A stretch of 64,000 bases of DNA, from contig NZ_CP042243.1 of NCBI RefSeq assembly GCF_008152325.1, forward strand, positions 1,679,026 through 1,743,025, written 5' to 3'. Position 1 is the stretch's first letter. Each line of letters opens with the position of its first letter. The notes under the pieces were generated by a model, which was not told where the DNA came from, made no database searches, and saw only the letters and a program-made list of their open reading frames with translations. This DNA is from Crassaminicella thermophila (GTDB taxonomy: Bacteria > Bacillota > Clostridia > Peptostreptococcales > Thermotaleaceae). Below, piece by piece: positions 57,714-64,000 of the stretch. The translations under genes were made by a program, and so were the position numbers.

Positions 57714-58589
57714 ATGGCAAATACTTTTTTAATTATTGATGACGATATTAACATTAGAAAAATGTTAAAACATTTAATTATAAAGAATAACCTCGGTAAA
57801 GTTTTAGAAGAATTAGATAGCGGAGAACACGCTACAGAAGAAATTATTTTCTACAATCCGGATATCGTTCTTATTGACTTTTTACTGCCTATAAAAGATG
57901 GCATTGAAATTATTACGTCTACAAGATCCCTTGGTTATAAAGGAAAATTCATCATGATTTCTCAAGTAGAAGATGAACATATGATTGCTAAAGCTTATGA
58001 AAACGGAATTGTTTTTTTTATTGATAAACCTATTAATATGATTGAAGCATTAAATGTTATTAAAGGAGTATGTCACAATATAGATCTTGAAAAATCAGTT
58101 AATCTTATTAAAAATGCTGTATTTAATATTGAAAAATCACAAAATGTTACATCTTCACCAAGTATATATGATCAAATCATTAACATTCTTACAGATATTG
58201 GTATTTTAGGAGAATCTGGCAGTAAAGATTTAGTGAATGTTATTGAAAAAGTCATATCTTTTAAGAAAAATAATTTCTCCTCATCATACCAATTACAAGA
58301 TATTTATCGACAAATTGCTTATGAAGAAAATTGCACAAAAAATACTCACATAAATGCAAGGACAATTGAACAAAGAATCAGAAGAACCATTCTTAAAGCA
58401 TTAGAAAATATTGCTGCATTGGGTAATGATGATGATTATAATAGTAAATTTATTGAATACAGTACAAGATTATTTGACTTAAAGCAAGTAAAACAAGAAA
58501 TAAAACATATTAATAATCCTAGAGAAGATAGGGGCAAAATCAATATAAAAAAATTTATCGAGGGAATTATTTCTAAACTGAATTTTTAG
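57714..58589 (+). CDS. Response regulator with YcbB domain, GlnL-like
   Basis: 291 residues: an N-terminal REC domain (D9/D10, phospho-acceptor D55 in VLIDFLLPIKDG, K in IDKPI) and a C-terminal YcbB-type domain (about 155-270: IYDQIINILTDIGILGESGSKDL; TNAR-like NARTIEQRIRRTILKALENIAALG), which binds DNA in GlnL. Six bases separate it from the kinase gene, and the ribosome binding site AAGGTGATAATTT is inside the kinase 3' end. The likely target is the gltS promoter 100 bases downstream. Confidence 0.9.
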   Translation: MANTFLIIDDDINIRKMLKHLIIKNNLGKVLEELDSGEHATEEIIFYNPDIVLIDFLLPIKDGIEIITSTRSLGYKGKFIMISQVEDEHMIAKAYENGIVFFIDKPINMIEALNVIKGVCHNIDLEKSVNLIKNAVFNIEKSQNVTSSPSIYDQIINILTDIGILGESGSKDLVNVIEKVISFKKNNFSSSYQLQDIYRQIAYEENCTKNTHINARTIEQRIRRTILKALENIAALGNDDDYNSKFIEYSTRLFDLKQVKQEIKHINNPREDRGKINIKKFIEGIISKLNF

Positions 58590-58630
58590 AATAATGAAGT
58601 GTATTTTGCATCATTTATAAAGAGAATGAA

Positions 58631-58664
58631 TTGTAAAAATTTTAATTGTAACATCTAGTTGTAA
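58631..58664 (+). promoter_or_regulatory. Three TTGTAA direct repeats upstream of gltS
   Basis: TTGTAA at 58631-58636, 58646-58651 and 58659-58664, spaced 15 and 13 bases, lies upstream of the TATAAT at 58691-58696, which has no good -35. This is the arrangement expected for a response regulator (GlnL-like, encoded just upstream) that activates transcription; inferred, not shown. Confidence 0.5.
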
Positions 58665-58690
58665 TTCGTCGATTTTTGTAGCATACCTAT

Positions 58691-58696
58691 TATAAT
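58691..58696 (+). promoter_or_regulatory. -10 element of gltS
   Basis: Consensus TATAAT; 46 bases before the gltS start. The -35 region (about 58668-58673, GTCGAT) is far from consensus, suggesting activator dependence. Confidence 0.6.
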
Positions 58697-58700
58697 ATAT

Positions 58701-58715
58701 TTGTAAACGCTTTCA
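58701..58715 (+). promoter_or_regulatory. Catabolite-responsive element (CcpA cre) at gltS
   Basis: TTGTAAACGCTTTCA is a perfect match to the cre consensus WTGNAANCGNWNNCA. It starts five bases after the -10 TATAAT, covering the transcription start, where CcpA binding represses. gltS is therefore probably repressed in the presence of preferred sugars. Confidence 0.8.
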
Positions 58716-58742
58716 TGAAAATATTTTATAGGAGGTATTATT

Positions 58743-59942
58743 ATGGTATTACAACTAGACATGATTCAATCAGTAGCACTTGCAGTTGTCGTTTTATTAC
58801 TAGGACAATTTATAAGAAAAAAAGCTAGCTTTTTAGAAAGGTTCTGTATTCCAGCACCTGTTATAGGTGGATTAATTTTCGCAATACTAGCTTTAATATT
58901 AAAACAGACTGGGATAATAGAATTTCAAATGGATACAACCCTTCAAAAAGTTTTAATGACTGCATTTTTTACGACAGTTGGTTTTACTGCCAGCCTTAAA
59001 TTATTAAAAAAAGGTGGCGTTCAAGTTTTCTTATTTTTAATTATCGCAGTAGTTCTTGTATCTCTTCAAAATATTGTTGGTGTCAGCCTTGCAAAGGTTT
59101 TCCACTTAAATTCTCTTTTAGGTCTTTCAACAGGTTCTGTTCCTATGACTGGTGGTCATGGAACAAGCGGAGCATTTGCACCTTTATTTGAGAAAGCAGG
59201 TGCAGTTGGTGCTACAACTGTAGCGATGGCTTCTGCAACATTTGGTTTAATTACAGGTAGTATGTTAGGTGGTCCAATCGCAAAAAGATTAATTGAAAAA
59301 CACAATCTTTTAGATAAAAATATGAAAAAATCAGAAGCAACACAAGAAGCTGCAGTAACAACAGAAGCAACAAAAGAGTTAATTCCAGGTAACTTCTCAT
59401 TAGCTGCATTCCAAATTATTATTGCTATGGGATTAGGTACAATTATTTCTACCTTACTTCAAAAAACAGGTATGACATTCCCTCCTTACATAGGAGCTAT
59501 GTTTGCAGCAGCTATTATGAGAAATATATCTGATATTACAAATGCATATAAAACACCAAGTGTTGAAATTGATTTGTTAGGAAATATTTCATTATCTCTT
59601 TTCTTGTCAATGGCATTAATGGGATTAAAACTATGGCAACTTGCAGATTTAGCAGTTCCAATGATTGTTATGTTAATTGCACAAACAGTGCTTATGGCAG
59701 CATTTGCATATTTCGTAACATTTAATGTAATGGGAAGAGACTATCAAGCAGCAGTTTTAGCTGGTGGACACTGTGGTTTTGGTATGGGTGCTACACCAAA
59801 TGCAATTGCAAATATGGAAGCTATTTCAAGTAATTTTGGTCCAGCACCAGCTGCATTCTTCATCATCCCATTAGTAGGAAGCTTGTTTATAGACTTCTTC
59901 AATGCCGGTATAATTACTGCTTTCATGAATATATTCCACTAA
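58743..59942 (+). CDS. gltS: Sodium/glutamate symporter GltS
   Basis: 399 residues with about ten to twelve helices: IQSVALAVVVLLLGQFI, FCIPAPVIGGLIFA, GFTASLKLLKKGG, TGGHGTSGAFAP, GGHCGFGMGATPNAIANM, FIIPLVGSLFIDFFNA. These are GltS signatures, including the paired re-entrant Gly-rich loops. Imports glutamate with sodium. Ribosome binding site AGGAGG before the ATG. It is controlled by a cre site and probably by the adjacent two-component pair. Confidence 0.96.
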   Translation: MVLQLDMIQSVALAVVVLLLGQFIRKKASFLERFCIPAPVIGGLIFAILALILKQTGIIEFQMDTTLQKVLMTAFFTTVGFTASLKLLKKGGVQVFLFLIIAVVLVSLQNIVGVSLAKVFHLNSLLGLSTGSVPMTGGHGTSGAFAPLFEKAGAVGATTVAMASATFGLITGSMLGGPIAKRLIEKHNLLDKNMKKSEATQEAAVTTEATKELIPGNFSLAAFQIIIAMGLGTIISTLLQKTGMTFPPYIGAMFAAAIMRNISDITNAYKTPSVEIDLLGNISLSLFLSMALMGLKLWQLADLAVPMIVMLIAQTVLMAAFAYFVTFNVMGRDYQAAVLAGGHCGFGMGATPNAIANMEAISSNFGPAPAAFFIIPLVGSLFIDFFNAGIITAFMNIFH

Positions 59943-59945
59943 AAC

Positions 59946-59979
59946 AAACGATGGACTAAGCTCCATCGTTTATTTTTTA
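59946..59979 (+). terminator. Terminator of gltS
   Basis: AAACGATGGA-6 bases-TCCATCGTTT then ATTTTTTATTT. Confidence 0.9.
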
Positions 59980-60093
59980 TTTCAAAATTTTTTTGTAATG
60001 AACGTTCTTTTTATTTTTCATTTTTTGGTTCTTTCTATTGCAATACAGTATGGTTTAAATATACTATGGAAATACTATTTTAGAGGTGATAAT

Positions 60094-61053
60094 ATGAAAA
60101 CCATTAAAAAACATATCCTGTTTTTGATAATTCTTTGTATCGTTTTTTCCACTGCATCATGTACAAAAAAAAGCCAGAAACCTAAAACAAAATCAGAAGA
60201 TGAACCAAAACCTTTACCTAAAGTAATCGAAGAAATAGAAAAAGATACATTAAAAATTATGAATCAAGCAGACATGGTACCATATTTCCAAAGAGTAATT
60301 GTGGAGAAAAAGAAAATAGAAGAAAAAGAAAAAATGGAAAAAATGCAAATGGAAATGGCTAAAAAAAATAAAGATGAAGACAAGAAAGATCAAGCATCTG
60401 GTGAGCAAGAGAAAGAAAAACCTAAACCTATGACCATTGAAGAAAGTATACTTACAGATTTACTCAAACAAGAAAAAACTGCTTCTGATAAAGATCAAAC
60501 AAAACCTCCAAAGGATATTACAGAAACATGGAAAAATATAAACACAACTATCATAGGCATTCATAATAAATGGAACGTTTTAGAACCTCAGTTAACAGAA
60601 GAGAACGTTCCACCAGATATTATTTCAGGTTTTGAAGAAACATTAGATGCATTGACAAAATATGGAATTGATAAAAATTATTTTAGCACTATCAATACTG
60701 CCAATAATCTTACATCATATTTTCCAAAGTTTATGCCTTATTTTAAAAAAGAAATTCCTCCAACAGTATATACATTAAAATATCTTACAAGAAATGTAGT
60801 GCTAAATGCTGCTATGAATGATTATGATTCTGCACAAAAAAGTTTAAATAAAATCAAAGAACAAGGTCAAAGCATTAAGTCCGACCTCATAGAAAAAAAA
60901 GCAAAACCTACAGCAGATAAATTTGATGCATCCGTAATCAACTTACAAAAGTCTATTGACAAAAAAGACCTTAACCTCATTAGAATTAATGCTAGTATTG
61001 TTATGAAAAACATCATACTCATGATGGATGACTTATCTAAATCTATGCAGTAA
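60094..61053 (+). CDS. Unknown lipoprotein with lysine/glutamate-rich linker
   Basis: 319 residues from ATG 60094 (GAGGTGATAAT upstream); a longer ORF from 59998 lacks a ribosome binding site. A signal peptide with lipobox FSTASC (lipidated C23), a Lys/Glu/Pro-rich low-complexity stretch (about 24-135) and a helical domain (IHNKWNVLEPQLTEENVPPDIISGFEETLDALTKYG...) follow. No family recognised. It probably faces outward on the membrane; no operon partners. Expression is unlinked to gltS because a terminator intervenes. Confidence 0.8.
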   Translation: MKTIKKHILFLIILCIVFSTASCTKKSQKPKTKSEDEPKPLPKVIEEIEKDTLKIMNQADMVPYFQRVIVEKKKIEEKEKMEKMQMEMAKKNKDEDKKDQASGEQEKEKPKPMTIEESILTDLLKQEKTASDKDQTKPPKDITETWKNINTTIIGIHNKWNVLEPQLTEENVPPDIISGFEETLDALTKYGIDKNYFSTINTANNLTSYFPKFMPYFKKEIPPTVYTLKYLTRNVVLNAAMNDYDSAQKSLNKIKEQGQSIKSDLIEKKAKPTADKFDASVINLQKSIDKKDLNLIRINASIVMKNIILMMDDLSKSMQ

Positions 61054-61086
61054 AAAAGCATCATATGCAATTATGATGCTTTTTTA
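61052..61086 (+). terminator. Terminator of the lipoprotein gene
   Basis: AAAAAAGCATCATA-7 bases-TATGATGCTTTTTT, immediately after the stop codon. Confidence 0.9.
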
Positions 61087-61100
61087 CATAAAAAAACAGG

Positions 61101-61135
61101 AACGACAGAGAAAGGTCTTTAAGATTCTTGTCGTT
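61101..61135 (-). terminator. Possible terminator of nadE
   Basis: AACGACA...TGTCGTT, 7-bp stem with a long loop and a T7 run on the minus strand (61090-61096), 100 bases past nadE. Weak. Confidence 0.45.
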
Positions 61136-61234
61136 TAAAAAATCGGACTAAATCCTTTTACTTCGCTTTCCCTATCGTCCTGTACAATAATATTATTTAC
61201 CGAAAAAATAATATTATTCATTAGATATCTTTTC

Positions 61235-61990
61235 TTAAAAAACTGAAGGGGCTTCAGGCATTCTTCTCTTATGCTCTGAACGCTTATGTAACCTTTCAAT
61301 AATTTCTTTATCTCTTTGCGGAATATCTTTTCCTTCAAGTAAATCATCCACCATATCATAAGTTGTACCCATTTCCTTCTCATCTGTCTGCCCTTCCCAA
61401 AGCCCTGCTGATGGAGGTCTATCTATAACACTTTGAGGAACACCAAGATACCTTGCCCATTCATATACTTCTCTCTTTCTTAAATTTGCAATAGGTAAAA
61501 TGTCTACCCCGCCATCTCCATACTTTGTAAAATATCCTGTATATACTTCAGCTGCATTATCTGTTCCTACAACAAGATAATTAAGGGAATTTGCAACACA
61601 ATAAATTGTACTCATTCGTAATCTTGCTCTTAAATTTGCATCACTTAATCTTAAATTGTTACTCTCATTTATCATATCTTTATCTTTCATCGCATTTAAA
61701 ACATCACTATATAATCTATCATGCACTTCACTCAATTCAATTTCAATATGTTTTATTCCACAACCTTTTGCAACCTTAAGAGCATCTTCTCTATCCTTTG
61801 GATTACTTTTACAAGGAAGAATAACTCCTATAGAATTATCTGGAAATGCTTTCTTTATTAAATAAGAAACAAGTGCAGAATCTATTCCTCCAGATATTCC
61901 TACTACTAATCCTTTTGTATTAGATTCTTCTACCTTTTCTCTTAACCAATTTACAGTTAAATCAATTTTTTCTTTTATACTTCTGTTCAT
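61235..61990 (-). CDS. nadE: NH3-dependent NAD+ synthetase
   Basis: Amidates deamido-NAD+ with ammonia and ATP. The 251-residue protein contains the PP-loop VVGISGGIDSAL (about 27-38), GTDNAAEVYTGYFTKYGDGGVDILPIANL and the C-terminal EHKRRMPEAPSVF. The glutaminase domain of the larger NadE type is absent, so ammonia is the donor. The frame is intact. Confidence 0.97.
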   Translation of the reverse strand: MNRSIKEKIDLTVNWLREKVEESNTKGLVVGISGGIDSALVSYLIKKAFPDNSIGVILPCKSNPKDREDALKVAKGCGIKHIEIELSEVHDRLYSDVLNAMKDKDMINESNNLRLSDANLRARLRMSTIYCVANSLNYLVVGTDNAAEVYTGYFTKYGDGGVDILPIANLRKREVYEWARYLGVPQSVIDRPPSAGLWEGQTDEKEMGTTYDMVDDLLEGKDIPQRDKEIIERLHKRSEHKRRMPEAPSVF

Positions 61991-62051
61991 ATAACTCTTT
62001 CCTTTCTTTTATTGTTGGATATTATTATACCACAAAAAGTTTTTATATATA

Positions 62052-62077
62052 AAGGCATAGTTTTTACACTATGCCTT
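62052..62077 (-). terminator. Terminator of cysK
   Basis: AAGGCATAG-8 bases-CTATGCCTT followed by TTATATATAAAAA on the minus strand, 11 bases past the stop. Confidence 0.75.
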
Positions 62078-62087
62078 AAAATAAATA

Positions 62088-63011
62088 CTATTCAAAATCA
62101 AACAATGGTGTACTTAAATATCTTTCCCCATAACTTGGCACAATCACAACGATTTTCTTCCCTTTACCAAGCTCTTTTGCCTTTTTTATTGCTCCATAAA
62201 TAGCAGCTCCTGAAGATATTCCTACCAATATACCTTCTTCAACTGCAATTTTTCTTGCTGTTTCCATTGCATCCTCGTCTTCTATTTTTATGATTTCATC
62301 AATAATTTTTGTATTGAGAATATTCGGAATAAAGCCTGCTCCAATTCCTTGAATTTTGTGTGGTCCAGATTTTTCTCCAGAAAGCACAGCAGAATTTTTT
62401 GGTTCAATCGCTACAACTTTTACATCCTTAATTTGTTTTTTTATCATTTCACCAATTCCTGTAATCGTTCCCCCTGTACCTACTCCAGCTATTAACATAT
62501 CAAATTGATTATCCATTTGCTCAAGTATCTCTAGTGCCGTCGTATTTTTATGTGCTTCTGGATTTGCTCGGTTTTCAAATTGTTGTGGCATAAAATAAGA
62601 CGGATTATTTCTTACAATTTCATTAGCCTTTTCAATAGCTCCTTTCATGCCTATAGCACCATCAGTAAGTACTATCTCTGCCCCAAAAGCTTTTAATAAT
62701 TTTCTTCTTTCAATACTCATAGTATCCGGCATAACCAAAATAACTTTATACCCTTTAGCAGCTCCAATCATTGCAAGACCTATTCCAGTATTTCCACTTG
62801 TTGGTTCTACAATGACAGAGCCTTTTTTTAATTTTCCTTCCTTCTCAGCTGTTTCAATCATGTTTAAAGCAATTCGATCTTTTACACTGCTTCCAGGATT
62901 AAAAAATTCTAATTTAAGGTATACTTCTGCATCTTCTTTTCCAACTAATTTATTTAACTTTACCATAGGTGTATTTCCTATTAATTCTACAATACTATTC
63001 GCTATTTTCAT
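62088..63011 (-). CDS. cysK: Cysteine synthase A (O-acetylserine sulfhydrylase)
   Basis: PLP enzyme making cysteine from O-acetylserine and sulfide. From ATG 63011 (GGAGGGGTACT upstream) it has 307 residues: [15 protein letters not shown] lysine K44 in [24 protein letters not shown] and [13 protein letters not shown]. In-frame ATG at 63029 is less well placed. The TGITGIGxGF-type motif ([11 protein letters not shown]) fits CysK rather than CBS. A -35/-10 promoter is at 63057-63085. Confidence 0.97.
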   Translation of the reverse strand: MKIANSIVELIGNTPMVKLNKLVGKEDAEVYLKLEFFNPGSSVKDRIALNMIETAEKEGKLKKGSVIVEPTSGNTGIGLAMIGAAKGYKVILVMPDTMSIERRKLLKAFGAEIVLTDGAIGMKGAIEKANEIVRNNPSYFMPQQFENRANPEAHKNTTALEILEQMDNQFDMLIAGVGTGGTITGIGEMIKKQIKDVKVVAIEPKNSAVLSGEKSGPHKIQGIGAGFIPNILNTKIIDEIIKIEDEDAMETARKIAVEEGILVGISSGAAIYGAIKKAKELGKGKKIVVIVPSYGERYLSTPLFDFE

Positions 63012-63056
63012 AGTACCCCTCCAATTCATACTTTTTCTATCGGAATTTATGTATTT

Positions 63057-63085
63057 ATTTTATAATATATTATAAAATCCGTCAA
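63057..63085 (-). promoter_or_regulatory. Promoter of cysK
   Basis: TTGACG (63080-63085), 17-base spacer, TAAAAT (63057-63062). A nearby AAATTCCGATAGAAA (63033-63047) could be a sulfur-regulator site, but I cannot support it from a known consensus. Confidence 0.65.
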
Positions 63086-63179
63086 TAGACTTATAAATTA
63101 TTTTCTATGGATCACACTATATATTAAAGGTAACAATTTATTTATTCCTATTACAAATAATTATTATTCAGGTGAAATA

Positions 63180-63542
63180 ATGAAAAAAAAAATGTTTACT
63201 TTAAAATTTATATTATTAGGTTTTATTGCAGGCTTGATTAATGGTTTATTAGGATCTGGTGGAGGAACTATTTTAGTCCCAGGAATGTTTTTTTTGCTAG
63301 ATATAGAAGAACACAAAGCACATGCTACTGCTATATCTGTAATACTACCACTTGCCCTTGTTAGTGCCTTTATATATATAAAGCATGGTGTTATTGTTTG
63401 GAATATAACATTTAAAATTATGATTGGTGGCATACTAGGAGGATATATTGGAGCAAACCTTTTATCAAAAATACCAGGAAATTTACTTAGAAAAATTTTC
63501 GCTATTTTTATGATCATTGCTGCTATAAGGATGGTGTTCTAA
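63180..63542 (+). CDS. TauE/SafE transporter, N-terminal half
   Basis: 120 residues with four membrane helices: FILLGFIAGLINGLLGSGGGTILVPGM (the G-x3-G-x2-GGG signature), ISVILPLALVSAFIYIKHG, GGILGGYIGANLLSKIP, LRKIFAIFMIIAAIRMVF. This equals one of the two repeats of TauE/SafE (TSUP) permeases, which move sulfite, taurine-derived sulfonates or other anions. It overlaps the next gene by one base (TAATG), so the halves are co-translated and probably form a heterodimer. The start ATG follows AGGTGAAATA. Confidence 0.92.
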   Translation: MKKKMFTLKFILLGFIAGLINGLLGSGGGTILVPGMFFLLDIEEHKAHATAISVILPLALVSAFIYIKHGVIVWNITFKIMIGGILGGYIGANLLSKIPGNLLRKIFAIFMIIAAIRMVF

Positions 63543-63904
63543 TGAATTTAGTACTTATTGGTTTGTTATCAGGAATAATTGGGGGAATGGGGATTGGCGG
63601 AGGAACCATTCTAATCCCTGCACTTATCCTATTTACATCCCTTACACAGCAACAAGCTCAAGGTGTAAACTTATTATCTTTTGTACCAGTTGCTTTTATT
63701 GCACTCATTACTCATCTAAAAAATAAAAATGTTAAAACATCTATTTCTCTACCTTTAATAGGTTTAGGCCTTTTAGGTTCTATTTTAGGTTCATTCCTTG
63801 CTGTAAATATCTCATCTGATATACTTAGAAAGTTTTTTGGTATCTTCCTCTTTTTTATGGGACTTTATGAATTTTTCTATAAAGATAAAAGACGTACCAA
63901 ATAG
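63542..63904 (+). CDS. TauE/SafE transporter, C-terminal half
   Basis: 120 residues, four helices: LIGLLSGIIGGMGIGGGTILIPALIL (GMGGG-type signature again), QAQGVNLLSFVPVAFIALITHLKN, LLGSILGSFLAVNIS, LRKFFGIFLFFMGLYEFF. It is the second repeat, homologous to the first half, and both are intact. Together they equal a normal 240-residue permease cut at the middle. The cysK neighbour is compatible with a sulfur-anion substrate, but this is inference. Confidence 0.92.
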   Translation: MNLVLIGLLSGIIGGMGIGGGTILIPALILFTSLTQQQAQGVNLLSFVPVAFIALITHLKNKNVKTSISLPLIGLGLLGSILGSFLAVNISSDILRKFFGIFLFFMGLYEFFYKDKRRTK

Positions 63905-63914
63905 TACGACTTTT
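63887..63914. terminator. Hairpin between the TauE/SafE pair and the window-edge gene
   Basis: AAAAGACGTAC-6 bases-GTACGACTTTT (10 of 11 pairs) with T-rich flanks; lies between convergent genes. Confidence 0.75.
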
Positions 63915-63915
63915 A

Positions 63916-64000
63916 TTACAATGATTCTTTCATGATAACACCATCTAATTCATTAAGATATAATGTATCTTCAACAGATATTTCAGCCTTTGCACTTGTT
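63916..64000 (-). CDS. 3' end of an unknown gene (partial)
   Basis: Read on the minus strand, an open frame enters from the window edge and ends at TAA 63916-63918. The last 27 residues include AEISVEDTLYLNELDGVIM. The position behind a shared terminator supports a real gene end, but 27 residues do not identify it. Confidence 0.5.
   Translation of the reverse strand, partial: TSAKAEISVEDTLYLNELDGVIMKESL

Noticed and set aside
61135-61383. 82-codon minus-strand ORF past and inside nadE
   Set aside because: Overlaps the conserved end of NadE in another frame; no family pattern; likely a shadow.

Overview
The window is AT-rich, densely packed DNA from an endospore-forming, low-GC Gram-positive bacterium, most likely a Clostridia member (Alkaliphilus/Crassaminicella-like; the genus is a guess). 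The evidence is spoIIP, gpr, yqfC/yqfD and a small SASP-like gene, a glycyl T-box leader, the CIRCE-controlled hrcA-grpE-dnaK-dnaJ operon, and AGGAGG-type ribosome binding sites with frequent TTG/GTG starts. No rRNA, tRNA, CRISPR array, insertion sequence or prophage was seen.

Bases 1-39,900 are almost entirely on the minus strand and keep the ancient Firmicutes gene order known from the Bacillus subtilis comEC-to-yqfL region. Read in the direction of transcription (right to left) it runs: ECF S component, unknown gene, comEC, holA, (rpsT on the opposite strand), gpr, spoIIP, small membrane protein, lepA, hemW, hrcA, grpE, dnaK, dnaJ, prmA, rsmE, mtaB, hinT, rpsU, yqeY, nfeD, floA, small membrane protein, yqfC, yqfD, phoH, pgpH, ybeY, dgkA-PAP2 fusion, CBS/CorC protein, DUF502, yerB-like lipoprotein, era, a hidden 39-codon yqzL, recO, DUF4342 protein, T-box/glyS, ccpN, ppsR and ppdK (truncated by the window edge). 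This is housekeeping (translation, stress, cell envelope, sporulation) ending in a carbon-control module. In that module CcpN-like, PpsR and PPDK sit in one operon, with two CcpN-consensus boxes directly in front of it.

Bases 39,990-50,200 are the accessory part: a short SASP-like gene, a TPR gene broken by a one-base frameshift, a solitary N6-adenine DNA methyltransferase with no visible nuclease, a run of small and unknown genes, and a 198-residue protein that resembles the N-terminal helical domain of such methylases without the catalytic part. Two unknown plus-strand genes and an AlaX-type tRNA editing protein follow. This is where an undescribed system would most plausibly lie, but nothing here proves one.

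Bases 50,300-64,000 hold sensing, transport and metabolism: a secreted DUF6612-like protein, a REC-histidine kinase hybrid, a Cys-bearing Crp/Fnr regulator, an SstT-type symporter, a two-part P-loop ATPase, and a GlnK/GlnL-like two-component pair next to gltS. The gltS promoter carries three TTGTAA repeats and a perfect CcpA cre site. A lipoprotein, nadE, cysK, a split TauE/SafE pair and the tail of another gene follow.

Two genes (dnaJ and the TPR gene) are interrupted in the same way: one extra A in a run of five. This points either to an assembly or sequencing artefact or, less likely, to slippage-controlled genes.
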